This document shows positions 13,001 to 18,572 of a DNA stretch of 64,000 nucleotides, piece after piece. The stretch spans positions 1 through 64,000 of the forward strand of contig CALBBQ010000006.1 in NCBI GenBank assembly GCA_937926785.1, in the 5' to 3' direction. The first letter of the stretch is position 1. Each line of letters opens with the position of its first letter. The stretch comes from an uncultured Bacteroidales bacterium. Its GTDB lineage: Bacteria > Bacteroidota > Bacteroidia > Bacteroidales > Tenuifilaceae. The notes beneath the pieces are model-generated. The model searched no databases, was not told the DNA's origin, and worked only from the letters and a program-made list of their open reading frames with translations. The translations under genes and the position numbers were made by a program.

Positions 13001-14657
13001 TAAAATCAGCCTGTGTAAAAGTGATATTGGTGTTTAGCGGTCCCTCCTTATAAATATCGCCCACCCATGGTGCAAGTCCGTTTATACACTTGGTTGCGCT
13101 TTGGGTAACATGAATTTTGATGTTTGAGTAACCCAGGTCAATAGCATTGAACCAGGTATTCATGGTGTTGATGTTGCCATTGAAGTTGGTGTTCGCAAGT
13201 GCTGAATTCCACGACCAAATGCGGGGTACATTGGCTCCCACCACCAGCTGCTTTCGTTGTGTATCGTTCATTAAACCCTGTCCGGTTTCATCGCCCCAGC
13301 GAGTGATGTAGGTATCGTCCCAGTATATGGTGGCATTCAGCTTACGGAACGGACGAACAGAGGAAGTTATAACGCCATCGCACTGCTCCACATCGTAAAC
13401 CGGGAAGTTTGTAGGACCACGTCCCATAAAAGTTGCCGAAGCTTGGTAATTACCAACAGGAACCTCGGCACCCGCATCGTTCTTAAAATCCCAGAGTATG
13501 TAGTTGATGCCCTTCTTCAAATCACGATAAATCACCCTATCGCTTCCTGTGGTTGAGTATCCGTTACCATCAATATCGATAAGGATGGCCACAAAGGCAT
13601 CGATGTTCATCTCCATCTTGAAGATAGCCACAGAGCTGTAGGGGCAGCCAACACGGTTCTTTTCCAGGTAAACATCGTAATCCGAAACGGGCAGCTGCAT
13701 GGGAGTGCGCATGTAGTCGTAATCGAAAAAGAGTGTATCCTCTGCCCAAACCTGGATTTTTGGGGGAGCCAAGCGGGTGGTGGGCCATACGCCCCTATCG
13801 GGATCGTTCAGGAAAACGCGGTACTCCATGGAATTAGCCGTTTGGTCGTTATCCTTACTCTGTGCCCTCTTGATATAGTTGGGTTCACTGGCAACAGGGA
13901 TAATACCATAGGAGTTAGACTGAAACTTAAACGAAAAGGGGTAGTACCTGAAGTTGATCTTGTTTACAAACTCATCGGAGGTGAAAACGTAGAAAAAGTT
14001 GTTAACCGGATACTCAGTATAACTGGTAGTGGTCATCTGCCAGCCCTTGCTGTAAATACGCCCGGCAGGCTTATTGGGCTCACCGGGATTGGTTATAATA
14101 TTATTGCTGGCATCGGTTACAGTGATATCGAAAAACTCCAGAGCCCATCGCTTGTCCTCGGTATGCTTAAACTCGATGTAGTAATCGCCGGTTTGATCGG
14201 CGGTAAACGAGAGGGGGGTGTAACCTCCGGTAATGGTTACCCCATTAAGCTTTGCGCCGTTTGGCCCGGTTATTGCCTTGGTGTAATCGGCAATATAACC
14301 ATTCCCCGAGGTGGGCATGCCTGTTTCGGCGTATGCAATGCTACCATCGGGTTTCTTTATCCGGAACTTAACCTTAGCGGGTTCGGTATTAACATTACCC
14401 CCATAGTTAACCGTATTCATTTTGAACCCAAAGAATACCTTTTCGCCTGCTTTAACCCGAATGTTCAAACGCTTTTCAACCGGACAATCGTAGCCGGCAA
14501 AGTCGTTACTTCCGGTTTGAAAAACGTTAAACTCCAACCATAGCCTATCGGTCGAGTTGGGCATAAGCTGCTTGGTACCCTCGGGAAAACCCGGTTTCAC
14601 GCTGAAAAGCATCAGCGTTAAAATCCCCAAAAAGTAAATCAATCGTTTCATAGCCAT
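1059..14657 (-). CDS. Giant T9SS-secreted repeat protein, SprB-like adhesin candidate
   Basis: This 4532-residue protein begins with a hydrophobic signal segment (residues about 3-25). Residues 25-980 are a mixed region with two cysteine-paired Ig-like domains (around VCVGQNLYL and VCVGEEINL). Residues about 980-2551 are 14 tandem repeats of about 112 residues with GLTTTEAGG, GVDDDIDD and NIDNDVAG signatures, resembling Calx-beta domains with acidic, probably calcium-binding loops. Residues about 2552-4436 are 20 tandem cadherin/Ig-like repeats of about 94 residues (VLANDTGLDDG, TYTPS..FVG, DVDGDYS). Residues about 4437-4532 form the gliding-motility-associated C-terminal domain (IIPEAFSPNGDNINDTF, YNRWGNLVY, DGTYYYLL), the T9SS type B sorting signal. 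This is the build of a cell-surface adhesin or filament. The adjoining PorP/SprF gene fits the SprB/SprF arrangement. A second ATG two codons in (14651) could be the start. The ligand and any role in gliding are unknown. Confidence 0.92.
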   Translation of the reverse strand: MAMKRLIYFLGILTLMLFSVKPGFPEGTKQLMPNSTDRLWLEFNVFQTGSNDFAGYDCPVEKRLNIRVKAGEKVFFGFKMNTVNYGGNVNTEPAKVKFRIKKPDGSIAYAETGMPTSGNGYIADYTKAITGPNGAKLNGVTITGGYTPLSFTADQTGDYYIEFKHTEDKRWALEFFDITVTDASNNIITNPGEPNKPAGRIYSKGWQMTTTSYTEYPVNNFFYVFTSDEFVNKINFRYYPFSFKFQSNSYGIIPVASEPNYIKRAQSKDNDQTANSMEYRVFLNDPDRGVWPTTRLAPPKIQVWAEDTLFFDYDYMRTPMQLPVSDYDVYLEKNRVGCPYSSVAIFKMEMNIDAFVAILIDIDGNGYSTTGSDRVIYRDLKKGINYILWDFKNDAGAEVPVGNYQASATFMGRGPTNFPVYDVEQCDGVITSSVRPFRKLNATIYWDDTYITRWGDETGQGLMNDTQRKQLVVGANVPRIWSWNSALANTNFNGNINTMNTWFNAIDLGYSNIKIHVTQSATKCINGLAPWVGDIYKEGPLNTNITFTQADFTSKFFDPTGVALKEIRITQLPTNGTLRVGTTPISTVPYTVTLAQLPNLNFVPNTNWWGRTYFVYEGRNNNNLYSNNTEKVYLTVNTPPTITPPSDQSVCTNSTPSTLNFTVGDGSQTPADNITVTAYSHDPNFVLNGNIQVGGSGTNRWVRVTPVANKSGHAIIYLLADDGYSQTIKEFAIYVGPDLEFSGDTTVCVGQNLYLIAQEQGADSYTWKYGATTKSTTQTLNLTWGNFNPGQWSLTVSKGGCVSTRYFTVEISPNTTFTGDVNVCVGEEINLSAVENNASYEWKKGTTVVSTAKQFYKASAVLADAGTNYTLKVTKAGCTATSAPFTISVVNPPSTGLTVTGSTVDPGHNGTITVNSTQNGVTYNVYKNNVYVTSGVGTGGNIVITIPAANLQVGNNVFVVKANNGNCEIPLNSTATIVVREPGFTISAISGNTTEAGGTATFTVVLKTQPTANVTLPISSSDLTEGTVSVALLTFTPANWNVAQTVTVTGVDDYIVDGNISYTINIGPSSSADTYYNNIDPADITLLNLDNDVAGVNVNPTSGLTTTEAGGTATFTMRLTAQPAANVTITLSSSNTSEGTVSPTSVTFTPANWNTNQTITVTGVDDQVDDGNVVYTIITSNTSSTDPIFNNINVPDVTVTNINNDVAGIVVNPTSGLTTTEAGGQATFTIRLNSQPLNNVTISLSSSNTAEGTVSPTSVTFTPANWNTPQTITITGVDDDIDDGNINYTIVTAPAVSTDPKYNNLNPADVSVVNINNDTAGITVSPTTGLQTTEAGGTATFTVRLNSRPTANVTISLTSTKPAEGTVSPTTLTFTTTNWNTAQTVTLTGQNDWVDDGDQAYAVNGNASSTDSKYNGRTFSVSATNIDDDDAGIIVNPTSGLVTTEGGGKATFTIVLTSQPSANVTIGLSSSNPAEGTVSPASVTFTSGNWNIPQTVTITGVDDAVADGPQAYTIITAAATSTDPLYNGINPTDVSVTNMDNDVAGVTVSPTSLTTHESGSPVTFAIVLNTKPTANVTINVSSSDLTEGTVSPASVVFSTTDWNTPKTITVTPVNDDEDDGDITYSVVTSNAISSDPNYNNMNVPDVTVTNVNDDVAGITVTPTSGLTTTEAGGTATFTIRLNSRPTANVTIGLTSSNTAEGVVSPASVTFTPSNWSTPQTVTVTGVDDDIDDDDVAYTVITAAATSTDNKYNGMNPADVSVTNLDNDVAGFTISPTSGLTTTEAGGTAQFTVRLNTRPTANVTITLTSSNPAEGSVSPVSLTFTPANWNSAQTVTITGVDDDVDDDNVVYTIITNPAASTDAKYSGINPADVSVTNIDNDTAGFTVTPTSGLTTTEAGGTAQFTIKLNTRPTANVTIPISSSNTAEGTVSVSSITFTPANWNVPQTIVITGVDDDIDDDNIAYTIITGVATSTDSKYNGLNPANVSVTNIDNDTAGITVNPTSGLTTTEAGGTATFTIKLNTRPTANVTIGLTSSNTAEGIVSPTSVTITPANWGTPVTVTVTGVDDFVDDGNIAYTIVTAPASSSDSKYNGLNAADVSVTNINNDVAGVTIDPYNGLTTTEDGGQATFTIRLNSQPMANVTINLNSTNTNEGIISPTSVTFTSGNWNIPQTITITGVNDDVDDDDVAYFIETQPCISADTKYDNLNPVDVSVTNRDNDVAGYIVTPTTVSYSEIGSPVTVSFKLATKPTANVTFDITSENTNKGTVSPGTLTFTPANWNVNQEVTISPVNNFIDDGDVTFTVSTSPATSADGKYNSLNPPDIQVTCIDDDVAGINVSAISGNTREDGTTATFTIVLASEPTNDVTINIESSDVTEGTVSPASVTFTGANWNSPQTITVTGVDDAVADGNQTYTIILHPAVSLDLNYNGIDPDDITLQNIDNDQAGVNVFPVSGLITTEAGGTATFQMLLNTAPIANVAVSFVSSNTGEGTVSPASHTFNGSNWNTPVTVTLTGVDDDINDGDQSYQVNITSSSADPNYNSITIPSVAATNLDDQTPRPVDDPGTTDEETPVNLNVLANDKGLDIGVKTLSIATHPDPDKGSVIVNADKSVTFTPVKTYNGPVSFTYRVTLNNDSWADATVTVNVTKIDDKPLAVNDSRGASINTPRVVDVLINDTGLEDGGIVVTIEEQPASGTASANVDNTVTFTPATGFTGLATFKYKVCDVDNDCSVATVTINVRPVNHIPVANDDAASTSVNTPKAINVLANDSGLEDGFGSITIYAQPANGSVVVNANRTVTYTPNTSFVGTDQFVYMLQDVDGDYDLAIVTVVVTPKPNAVPKANPDSRATSKNTKVKVDVLTNDTGLDDGVASLAVITDPSNGTYAVNPTNDSITYTPSTGFVGTDVFQYQVCDVDGECSVASVTITVKDGVNNVPVARKDSATTIVNKPVNINVLANDAGLEDGFGSLTIHIAPEFGSVQVNANRTITYTPTYMFVGTETFYYMITDVDGDLAIGQVKVTVIDRPDYIPVANDDRRGCSFNQNVVVDVLFNDTGLDDVPVTVAVIENPAQGTATVNSDNTVTFTPANGFIGQMTFRYSVTDADGDSDDATVTITVKSGTNIVPVAVDDAATTKVNTPVFINVLANDRGLEDGFGSLYIYRQPEFGTVVVNANRTVTYTPSYMFVGTETFQYVIEDADGDYSMATVTVTVLDKQNAIPVANDDFRGCSFNQSVVVDVLFNDTGLDDVPLTVTISQPPAIGNVVVNADNTVTYTPENGFVGQSTFRYVVTDINGESDDALVTITVKPGVNHIPVAQNDIVNTIINTPVDINVLANDTGFDDGFGNLTIRTQPLFGTVSVNANRTITYYPSYMFLGTDTFEYLVEDADGDYSVATVTVNVIEKPDATPIAKDDRVGCSFNQSRTIDVLFNDTGLDDVPLTVTITQAPAQGIAIVNADNTVTFTPANGFIGEMTFRYTVTDADGDSDDALVTVIVKSGQNFVPVAVNDAATTIVNKPVTINVLANDSGLDDGFGSLYIYKQPQFGSVVVNSNRTVTYTPSYMFVGTETFQYVVEDVDGDFAMATVTVTVIERPDAIPVANDDRRGCSFDKSVTVDVLFNDTGLDDVPLTVTVTEQPALGTATVNPDNTVTFTPASGFIGTMTFRYTVTDADGDSDDALVTIRVKEGQNIVPLAVNDNVTTAMNISVDINVLANDSGLDDGFGDIRIHVQPQFGTVIINSNRTIKYTPSYMFIGTDTFQYIIEDVDGDYSVATVTVNVVERINHIPYANFDRRATSYNTPRIVDVLFNDTGLEDVPIVVTIVSNPSHGTAVANADNTVTYTPEDGYLGPDQFAYRVTDVDGEYSEASVQMTVKPFNMIPEAKDDYVTTYVNTPIDIEVLANDTLLYEGIKSVQIHTQPLWGTVTVNPDFTVTYTPSYFFIGNDQFTYYVEDVDGDYSLATVYVSVIDRLNAIPVANDDNRATSKNQPVTIDVLINDDGLDDGWITVHIDQNPDPAKGTVVRNPDNTVTFTPATGYLGLANFTYYITDRDNDTSNVATVTVNVKEFNYVPVAVNDSASTTMNVPVLVDVLKNDTGLNDGVSYIKVMSKPRHGFAYVFDSRNIRYIPSSWFVGKDSLSYMVVDEDGDYGIAKIYIDVAERPDHKPKAMPDGRGTVINTAVNVDVLFNDTGLEDGGIKLLLTQMPAHGNALIQADNTVTYTPATNYLGEDYFRYQVCDFDNDCSTTTVTIRVKNTNLVPLALNDTVTTYKNRWVEFDPTFNDIRKNDGGIIAVVYIKPTNGVANPVPASNTKIRYTPKTDFYGIDSLRYYIQDVDGDYSTARVLINVINRENYTPDAKDDEAQTFMSTPVLIDVLTNDLYLNDGIKSVEVLLPLVNGNAVVTPDYKILYTPLPGYKGTEGFQYRVCDVDNECDMATVMVTVVEDPSRKVIIPEAFSPNGDNINDTFEVQNIEQFFHVTLHVYNRWGNLVYKSDRYKNDWDGTSNVSMAIGSKLPDGTYYYLLEIKDTGKLYKGSVFIKRSY
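1345..7005 (-). repeat. Coding array of 20 cadherin/Ig-like repeats (about 282 bp each)
   Basis: Within the giant gene, 20 consecutive units of about 94 codons can be counted by the recurring VLANDxGL or VLFNDTGL core. From unit 2 to about unit 14 the units alternate between two flavours. One carries NVLANDSGLEDGFGSL and YMFVGTETFQY; the other carries RRGCSFNQ, DVLFNDTGLDDVPLTV and FRYTVTDADGDSDDA. The effective repeat is therefore a dimer of about 190 residues (about 565 bp). The last six units are more divergent. The array probably grew by dimer duplication and should be prone to recombination and assembly collapse. Confidence 0.85.
7005..11720 (-). repeat. Coding array of 14 Calx-beta-like repeats (about 337 bp each)
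   Basis: Within the giant gene, 14 units of about 112 codons are delimited by N-[ILRMV]-[DN]-[DN]-D-x-A-G joints. Typical unit order is PTSGLTTTEAGG, a TANVTI strand, SSNTAEGTVSP, FTPANWNTPQT, TGVDDDIDDGN, then the DVSVTNIDNDVAG joint. Units 1, 6, 12, 13 and 14 deviate from the consensus at their N-terminal segment; units 7-10 are nearly uniform, which suggests recent duplication there. The clustered Asp residues at the unit joints are consistent with calcium binding at domain interfaces. Confidence 0.85.
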
Positions 14658-14789
14658 TATGTTATCTTAAATTGTTTACTTATGTATAATTGGTAATAAA
14701 AAAGCTAAGGCCTGGTTTTGCCTTAACTCACCTGCTAACCCTGTATTGTTAAAATAAACTAAAACCCTACTCCTCATGAAACCCCTATG

Positions 14790-14817
14790 CAAAAATAACG
14801 TTTAAACCTAACTCAAA
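14790..14817 (-). promoter_or_regulatory. Candidate promoter for the giant gene operon
   Basis: On the minus strand TATTTTTG (14797 to 14790) matches the Bacteroidota -7 consensus TAnnTTTG. A TTTG at 14817-14814 lies 16 nt upstream, slightly closer than the usual 18-20. A second -7-like TATATTTG (14821-14814) overlaps it. The leader would be about 125-150 nt. The stretch 14658-15034 is very A/T rich and holds no credible gene. This is weak evidence only. Confidence 0.25.
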
Positions 14818-15034
14818 TATAATAACATACTGATAATTAATACATTAAGCAATTTTTCGAATGATATTTTGTTTAAGCAAGTTACGGCGATTTTTTTAAA
14901 TACAAATTTTTTTGAAAAAAAATGTTAACACATTCACAGGAGCCGATTAAAAAATTAGGTTTTGTGTGGCAAAATTTTGTTTTGGACGATGATATTATAA
15001 ACCCTTTCAAAACAATACGCAACCTTAACATAAT

Positions 15035-15070
15035 AAAAAAGCCCTCACAGAGCTGAATCTGTAAGGGCTT
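15035..15070 (-). terminator. Rho-independent terminator of the efflux operon
   Basis: Read on the minus strand, AAGCCCTTACAG, an 8-nt loop, then CTGTGAGGGCTT form a 12-bp stem with one U-G wobble, followed by a run of T. It sits about 22 nt after the stop codon of the PII-like gene and closes the RND operon. Confidence 0.85.
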
Positions 15071-15091
15071 CTAAAAAATGAATTAAACCAA

Positions 15092-15397
15092 TTAATCAAA
15101 GAAATAGTCCTCTATAGTCCACATACAGGCGGTTACCAGCTCGTTATCGTTAAAGGCGCTGCGGTTAAACTCCCGTATTTTCTGCATTACTGCCTTTGCC
15201 TTTTCGTCCTCAGTTATCTGAATGAATACCGTTGAGTTATAACCCGGCCACACGGGGTTGTTGAACCGGTGGTCGCCTTTCTTGTTCTTGGCAGTAACCT
15301 GCTCCACCACCTGAAAGTCCCGAACGTTATTCTCGTCGAGCATTTTGAGCAGTGGCTCAAGCACGGCCACATTGCAGGTGCAGTATATCATCTTCAT
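15092..15397 (-). CDS. Small PII-like protein at the end of the RND efflux operon
   Basis: This 101-residue soluble protein has the beta-alpha-beta order of a ferredoxin-like/PII-type fold. A first strand (KMIYCTCN) and a helix (VLEPLLKMLDENNVRDFQVV) are followed by a loop region (NKKGDHRFNNPVWPGYN) in the place of the PII T-loop. A central strand (TVFIQIT), a second helix (DEKAKAVMQKIREFN) and a final strand (ELVTACMWTIEDYF) complete it. PII-like families such as DUF3240 and DUF190 accompany metal and ion transporters, and this gene starts only 15 nt after the RND pump gene. I infer a sensory or regulatory subunit for the pump. The ligand is unknown; two Cys (positions 6 and 8) and a His near position 43 could hint at metal but prove nothing. 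The gene is followed directly by a strong terminator. Confidence 0.7.
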   Translation of the reverse strand: MKMIYCTCNVAVLEPLLKMLDENNVRDFQVVEQVTAKNKKGDHRFNNPVWPGYNSTVFIQITEDEKAKAVMQKIREFNRSAFNDNELVTACMWTIEDYFFD

Positions 15398-15412
15398 GGC
15401 TTTGGGTCTATT

Positions 15413-18400
15413 TTAGTTGAACAGAATCGATTTTTTTTCGTCGCTCTCATACTTTCGTTCCCTGTTGTGGAAAATGGCGTAGATGGTTGGAACCAGCAGC
15501 AGGGTTATAAGCGTAGAAACCAGTAGCCCGCCAATCATGGTGATACCCAGAGGTGAGTAGGCCTCACGTCCCATGCCGCTGCTGGTTGCCATGGGCACCA
15601 TGCCCAACAGGGTGGTAAGGGTGGTCATCAGCACAGGCCTGAGGCGGCTACGCCCAGCCTCAGAAATGGCATCGTAGAGCTTATACCCGCGCTTGCGCAG
15701 CAGGTTAGTGTAGTCAACCAGCACAATGCCATTGTTTACTACAATACCCATTAGCATAATAACACCCACAAAGGTTGTGATGCTCAGGGTTAAGCCAGTT
15801 ACTTTAAATGCCCAAACTACACCAATAAAGGTTACCGGAACCGCAAACATGATGATGAATGGGTCGCGGAAGCTTTCGAACTGGGCTGCCATCACCATGT
15901 AAACCAGCAAAACGCCCAGCGCGAGGATCAGGTACAGGTCGCCAAACGACTCACCCTGCTCGGTGGTTTGACCAGCAACCTCAACGGTAACATCGCTTGG
16001 AACATCGATGTTAGCAATAATTCGTTTGGCTTCTTTTTGGGCTTCGCCCAGCGACACATCGTTAAGCTCCGCCATTACCTTAACCACGCGCTGCTGCCCC
16101 TTGCGGTTGATCTGGAGCGGGCTGGTTCCCATTTCAATGTCGGCCACTGCCGACAAGGGAATGGTTTGGTTCAGCAGGTTTTTGAGCTGAATGTTACGGA
16201 TTTGACTGATATCGTTACGGAATTCCGGAGAATAGCGAAGGGTAATATCATACTCATCGCCTTCCTCCTTAAACTCTCCCGCCTCGGTGCCGTATATGCT
16301 TTGACGAACCTGTAAACCAATCATAGCGGAATTTAACCCCATAGCCGAGGCTTTGCGCTTATCAACCTTAATTTGAACTTCTAACTTACCCTTGTCCACA
16401 TTGTTGATAACATCGCTGAAGTAGTTCGATTGACGCATGCGAGCGGTTATGGCTTCAGCTGTGCTGTTAATGCTGCTGAAGTTATTGCCCGATATTTCAA
16501 TCTCGATGGGTTTCTTATTTCCGGTAACTGCAGCCGATAGGATACTACCTCCAAGCAAACGGAAGTTTTCAACCTCAGGTATGGCTGCGATACGCGGACG
16601 TATCCTGTCGGCAATTTGCTTTGCCGAATGTTTTCGCTCATTGGGTTTGGTCAGGTGGCACATCACCGTGGCAATATTTTTCCCCTCGCTGAACCCCACC
16701 GACGATAGGAGCCCTTCCTCGGTTTGGCCGGATACCGAAGCCAGTGAGCCGGGAATCATCTCCGGTATTTCTTCCTGAAAAATCTGCATGACTACCTGTG
16801 CAACGCTATCGGTTTTTGTGGTTGATGTACCCACCTCGGTTTCAATAACTGCCACCACATCGCCGGCATCGAACTCGGGAATATAGTCGGTTCCTAAGCC
16901 CTTACCCACCCAAAGGCTGAATACCAAAAGTACTATTGTAGCAAGAACTGTGAATGTTTTGTGATGAACCACCCAGGCTAATGCTTTTTTGTAAGCATTT
17001 TCAAGCTTCTGGAACATTCTCTCACTCCATTCAAATAGCTTTCCATGACGACGCCTCTCGCCCTTCTTCATCCCCTCAAGCAGCTGAGATGAGGCCATTG
17101 GGGTTAGGGTTAGAGCGGTGAAAAGCGAAGCGATTAGGGTAACCGATGTTAATATGGCCAGCTGTTTGAACATGATGCCCACAATACCCCCCATAAATAT
17201 CATGGGCAGGAATACAACGATAGTTGTGAGCGTTGATGCTGAAATGGCCATGCCCATTTCACTGCTACCGAAAATAGCAGCCTGCTTTGGTTTAGCTCCC
17301 TTTTCGATATGCTGGGTGATGTTCTCAAGCACAACAATGGCGTTATCAACCACCATGCCCGAGGCCACTACCAGCGACATTAGGCTGAAGATGTTGATAG
17401 TCCAGCCCGAAGCAAACATTACGATGAATGCCACTATCAGCGAGAAAGGAATGGTGATGAAAACGATTAAGCTCTGTTTCCAGTTCCTTAAGAAAGCCAT
17501 AACCACCAGCACAACGAAGAATAGCGCATACCATAATGACTCTGAGAGGTTGTTGATGGATTCGGTTATCAGCTCATCGCTTTTCATTACCTCAGAGATG
17601 CTTACATCAGAAGGTAGCGTGGGTTTGATTTCTTTAACCTTTTGTCTGATTTTTTGAACGACTTCGAGAGTGTTTTCGCCCGATTGTTTTTGAACCATCA
17701 GGGTTACCCCCTTGCCATTGGTAGTTCTGCCCACATCATCTTTCTCCTTATACTCATCGCGCACCTGGGCTATATCGCTAAGGCGAATCACTTTACCATT
17801 AAAGCTGATGATAGCCAAATCCCTAAGCTCATCAACACTTGCTATATCGCCCGGAATGCGAACCGAATAGTCGTTATCGCCAACCTTAATATTACCACCC
17901 GGAATCGAAATGTTTTGCGCTTTTAGCACCGTAGCCACCTGGTTCAGCGAAAGGTTGTAGGCATGTAGTTTTACCGGATCGATGTCAACCTTTATCTCTC
18001 GTTCAGGTGCGCCAATCACAATCACCGAGCCCACTCCCGGAACCTTACGCAGCTTGCTGGCCACCTCATCGTCAACTATCTTATACAACCCATTGTAGCT
18101 CTCGTTTGCGGTAACACCATATACCAGAACGGGCATCAGTGAACTGTTAACCTTGAAAATAATGGGGTTATGCGCATCGCGGGGGAGCTTGTTTTTTACC
18201 AGTTCAATCAGGTCGCGGGCATTATTTGCAGCCGAGGTGATATCGGTTCCCCACTCAAACTGAAGCTGAACAAACGATACATTCTCCTTGCTCTGCGATG
18301 ATATCTCCTTGAGGTGCTCCGTTCCCGAAAGGATTTTTTCCAGTTTTTTTGACACCTGTTCTTCTACCTCATCGGCACTGGCACCCGGATAAACTGTAAT

Positions 18401-18541
18401 TACGGTAAGGGTGGGCAGCTCCATCTCCGGCATAATGTCCAGTGGCAGCTTGGTAAGCGATACCACCCCAAAGAGCAGTATTGCCACAAACAGCATAGCT
18501 GTAAACACCGGCCTCTTAACGGCAACTTGTGGTAGTTTCAT
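15413..18541 (-). CDS. RND-family efflux pump, inner-membrane permease (HAE1/AcrB-like)
   Basis: This 1042-residue protein has the full length and internal duplication of an RND transporter. It has an N-terminal membrane segment (FTAMLFVAILLFGVVSL), a large periplasmic loop, a first block of five to six membrane segments including SGMVVDNAIVVLENI, a second periplasmic loop, and a second block with GIVVNNGIVLVDYTN. It uses proton motive force to export compounds from periplasm or inner leaflet through a TolC channel. The single Asp in the fourth membrane segment (VVDNA) is the pattern common in the Bacteroidota and NolG/CzcA-like branches. It lies 31 nt after the adaptor gene and 15 nt before the PII-like gene. 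The substrate (drug, lipid or metal) cannot be told; the sequence is closer to HAE-type pumps than to heavy-metal CzcA. Confidence 0.93.
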   Translation of the reverse strand: MKLPQVAVKRPVFTAMLFVAILLFGVVSLTKLPLDIMPEMELPTLTVITVYPGASADEVEEQVSKKLEKILSGTEHLKEISSQSKENVSFVQLQFEWGTDITSAANNARDLIELVKNKLPRDAHNPIIFKVNSSLMPVLVYGVTANESYNGLYKIVDDEVASKLRKVPGVGSVIVIGAPEREIKVDIDPVKLHAYNLSLNQVATVLKAQNISIPGGNIKVGDNDYSVRIPGDIASVDELRDLAIISFNGKVIRLSDIAQVRDEYKEKDDVGRTTNGKGVTLMVQKQSGENTLEVVQKIRQKVKEIKPTLPSDVSISEVMKSDELITESINNLSESLWYALFFVVLVVMAFLRNWKQSLIVFITIPFSLIVAFIVMFASGWTINIFSLMSLVVASGMVVDNAIVVLENITQHIEKGAKPKQAAIFGSSEMGMAISASTLTTIVVFLPMIFMGGIVGIMFKQLAILTSVTLIASLFTALTLTPMASSQLLEGMKKGERRRHGKLFEWSERMFQKLENAYKKALAWVVHHKTFTVLATIVLLVFSLWVGKGLGTDYIPEFDAGDVVAVIETEVGTSTTKTDSVAQVVMQIFQEEIPEMIPGSLASVSGQTEEGLLSSVGFSEGKNIATVMCHLTKPNERKHSAKQIADRIRPRIAAIPEVENFRLLGGSILSAAVTGNKKPIEIEISGNNFSSINSTAEAITARMRQSNYFSDVINNVDKGKLEVQIKVDKRKASAMGLNSAMIGLQVRQSIYGTEAGEFKEEGDEYDITLRYSPEFRNDISQIRNIQLKNLLNQTIPLSAVADIEMGTSPLQINRKGQQRVVKVMAELNDVSLGEAQKEAKRIIANIDVPSDVTVEVAGQTTEQGESFGDLYLILALGVLLVYMVMAAQFESFRDPFIIMFAVPVTFIGVVWAFKVTGLTLSITTFVGVIMLMGIVVNNGIVLVDYTNLLRKRGYKLYDAISEAGRSRLRPVLMTTLTTLLGMVPMATSSGMGREAYSPLGITMIGGLLVSTLITLLLVPTIYAIFHNRERKYESDEKKSILFN

Positions 18542-18572
18542 GTTTTTTCCTTTTTTTTCGGTTTGAACGAGT

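Noticed and set aside
13842..14543. Plus-strand open frame of 233 codons
   Set aside because: It lies wholly antisense to the conserved N-terminal part of the giant protein and its sequence resembles no family.
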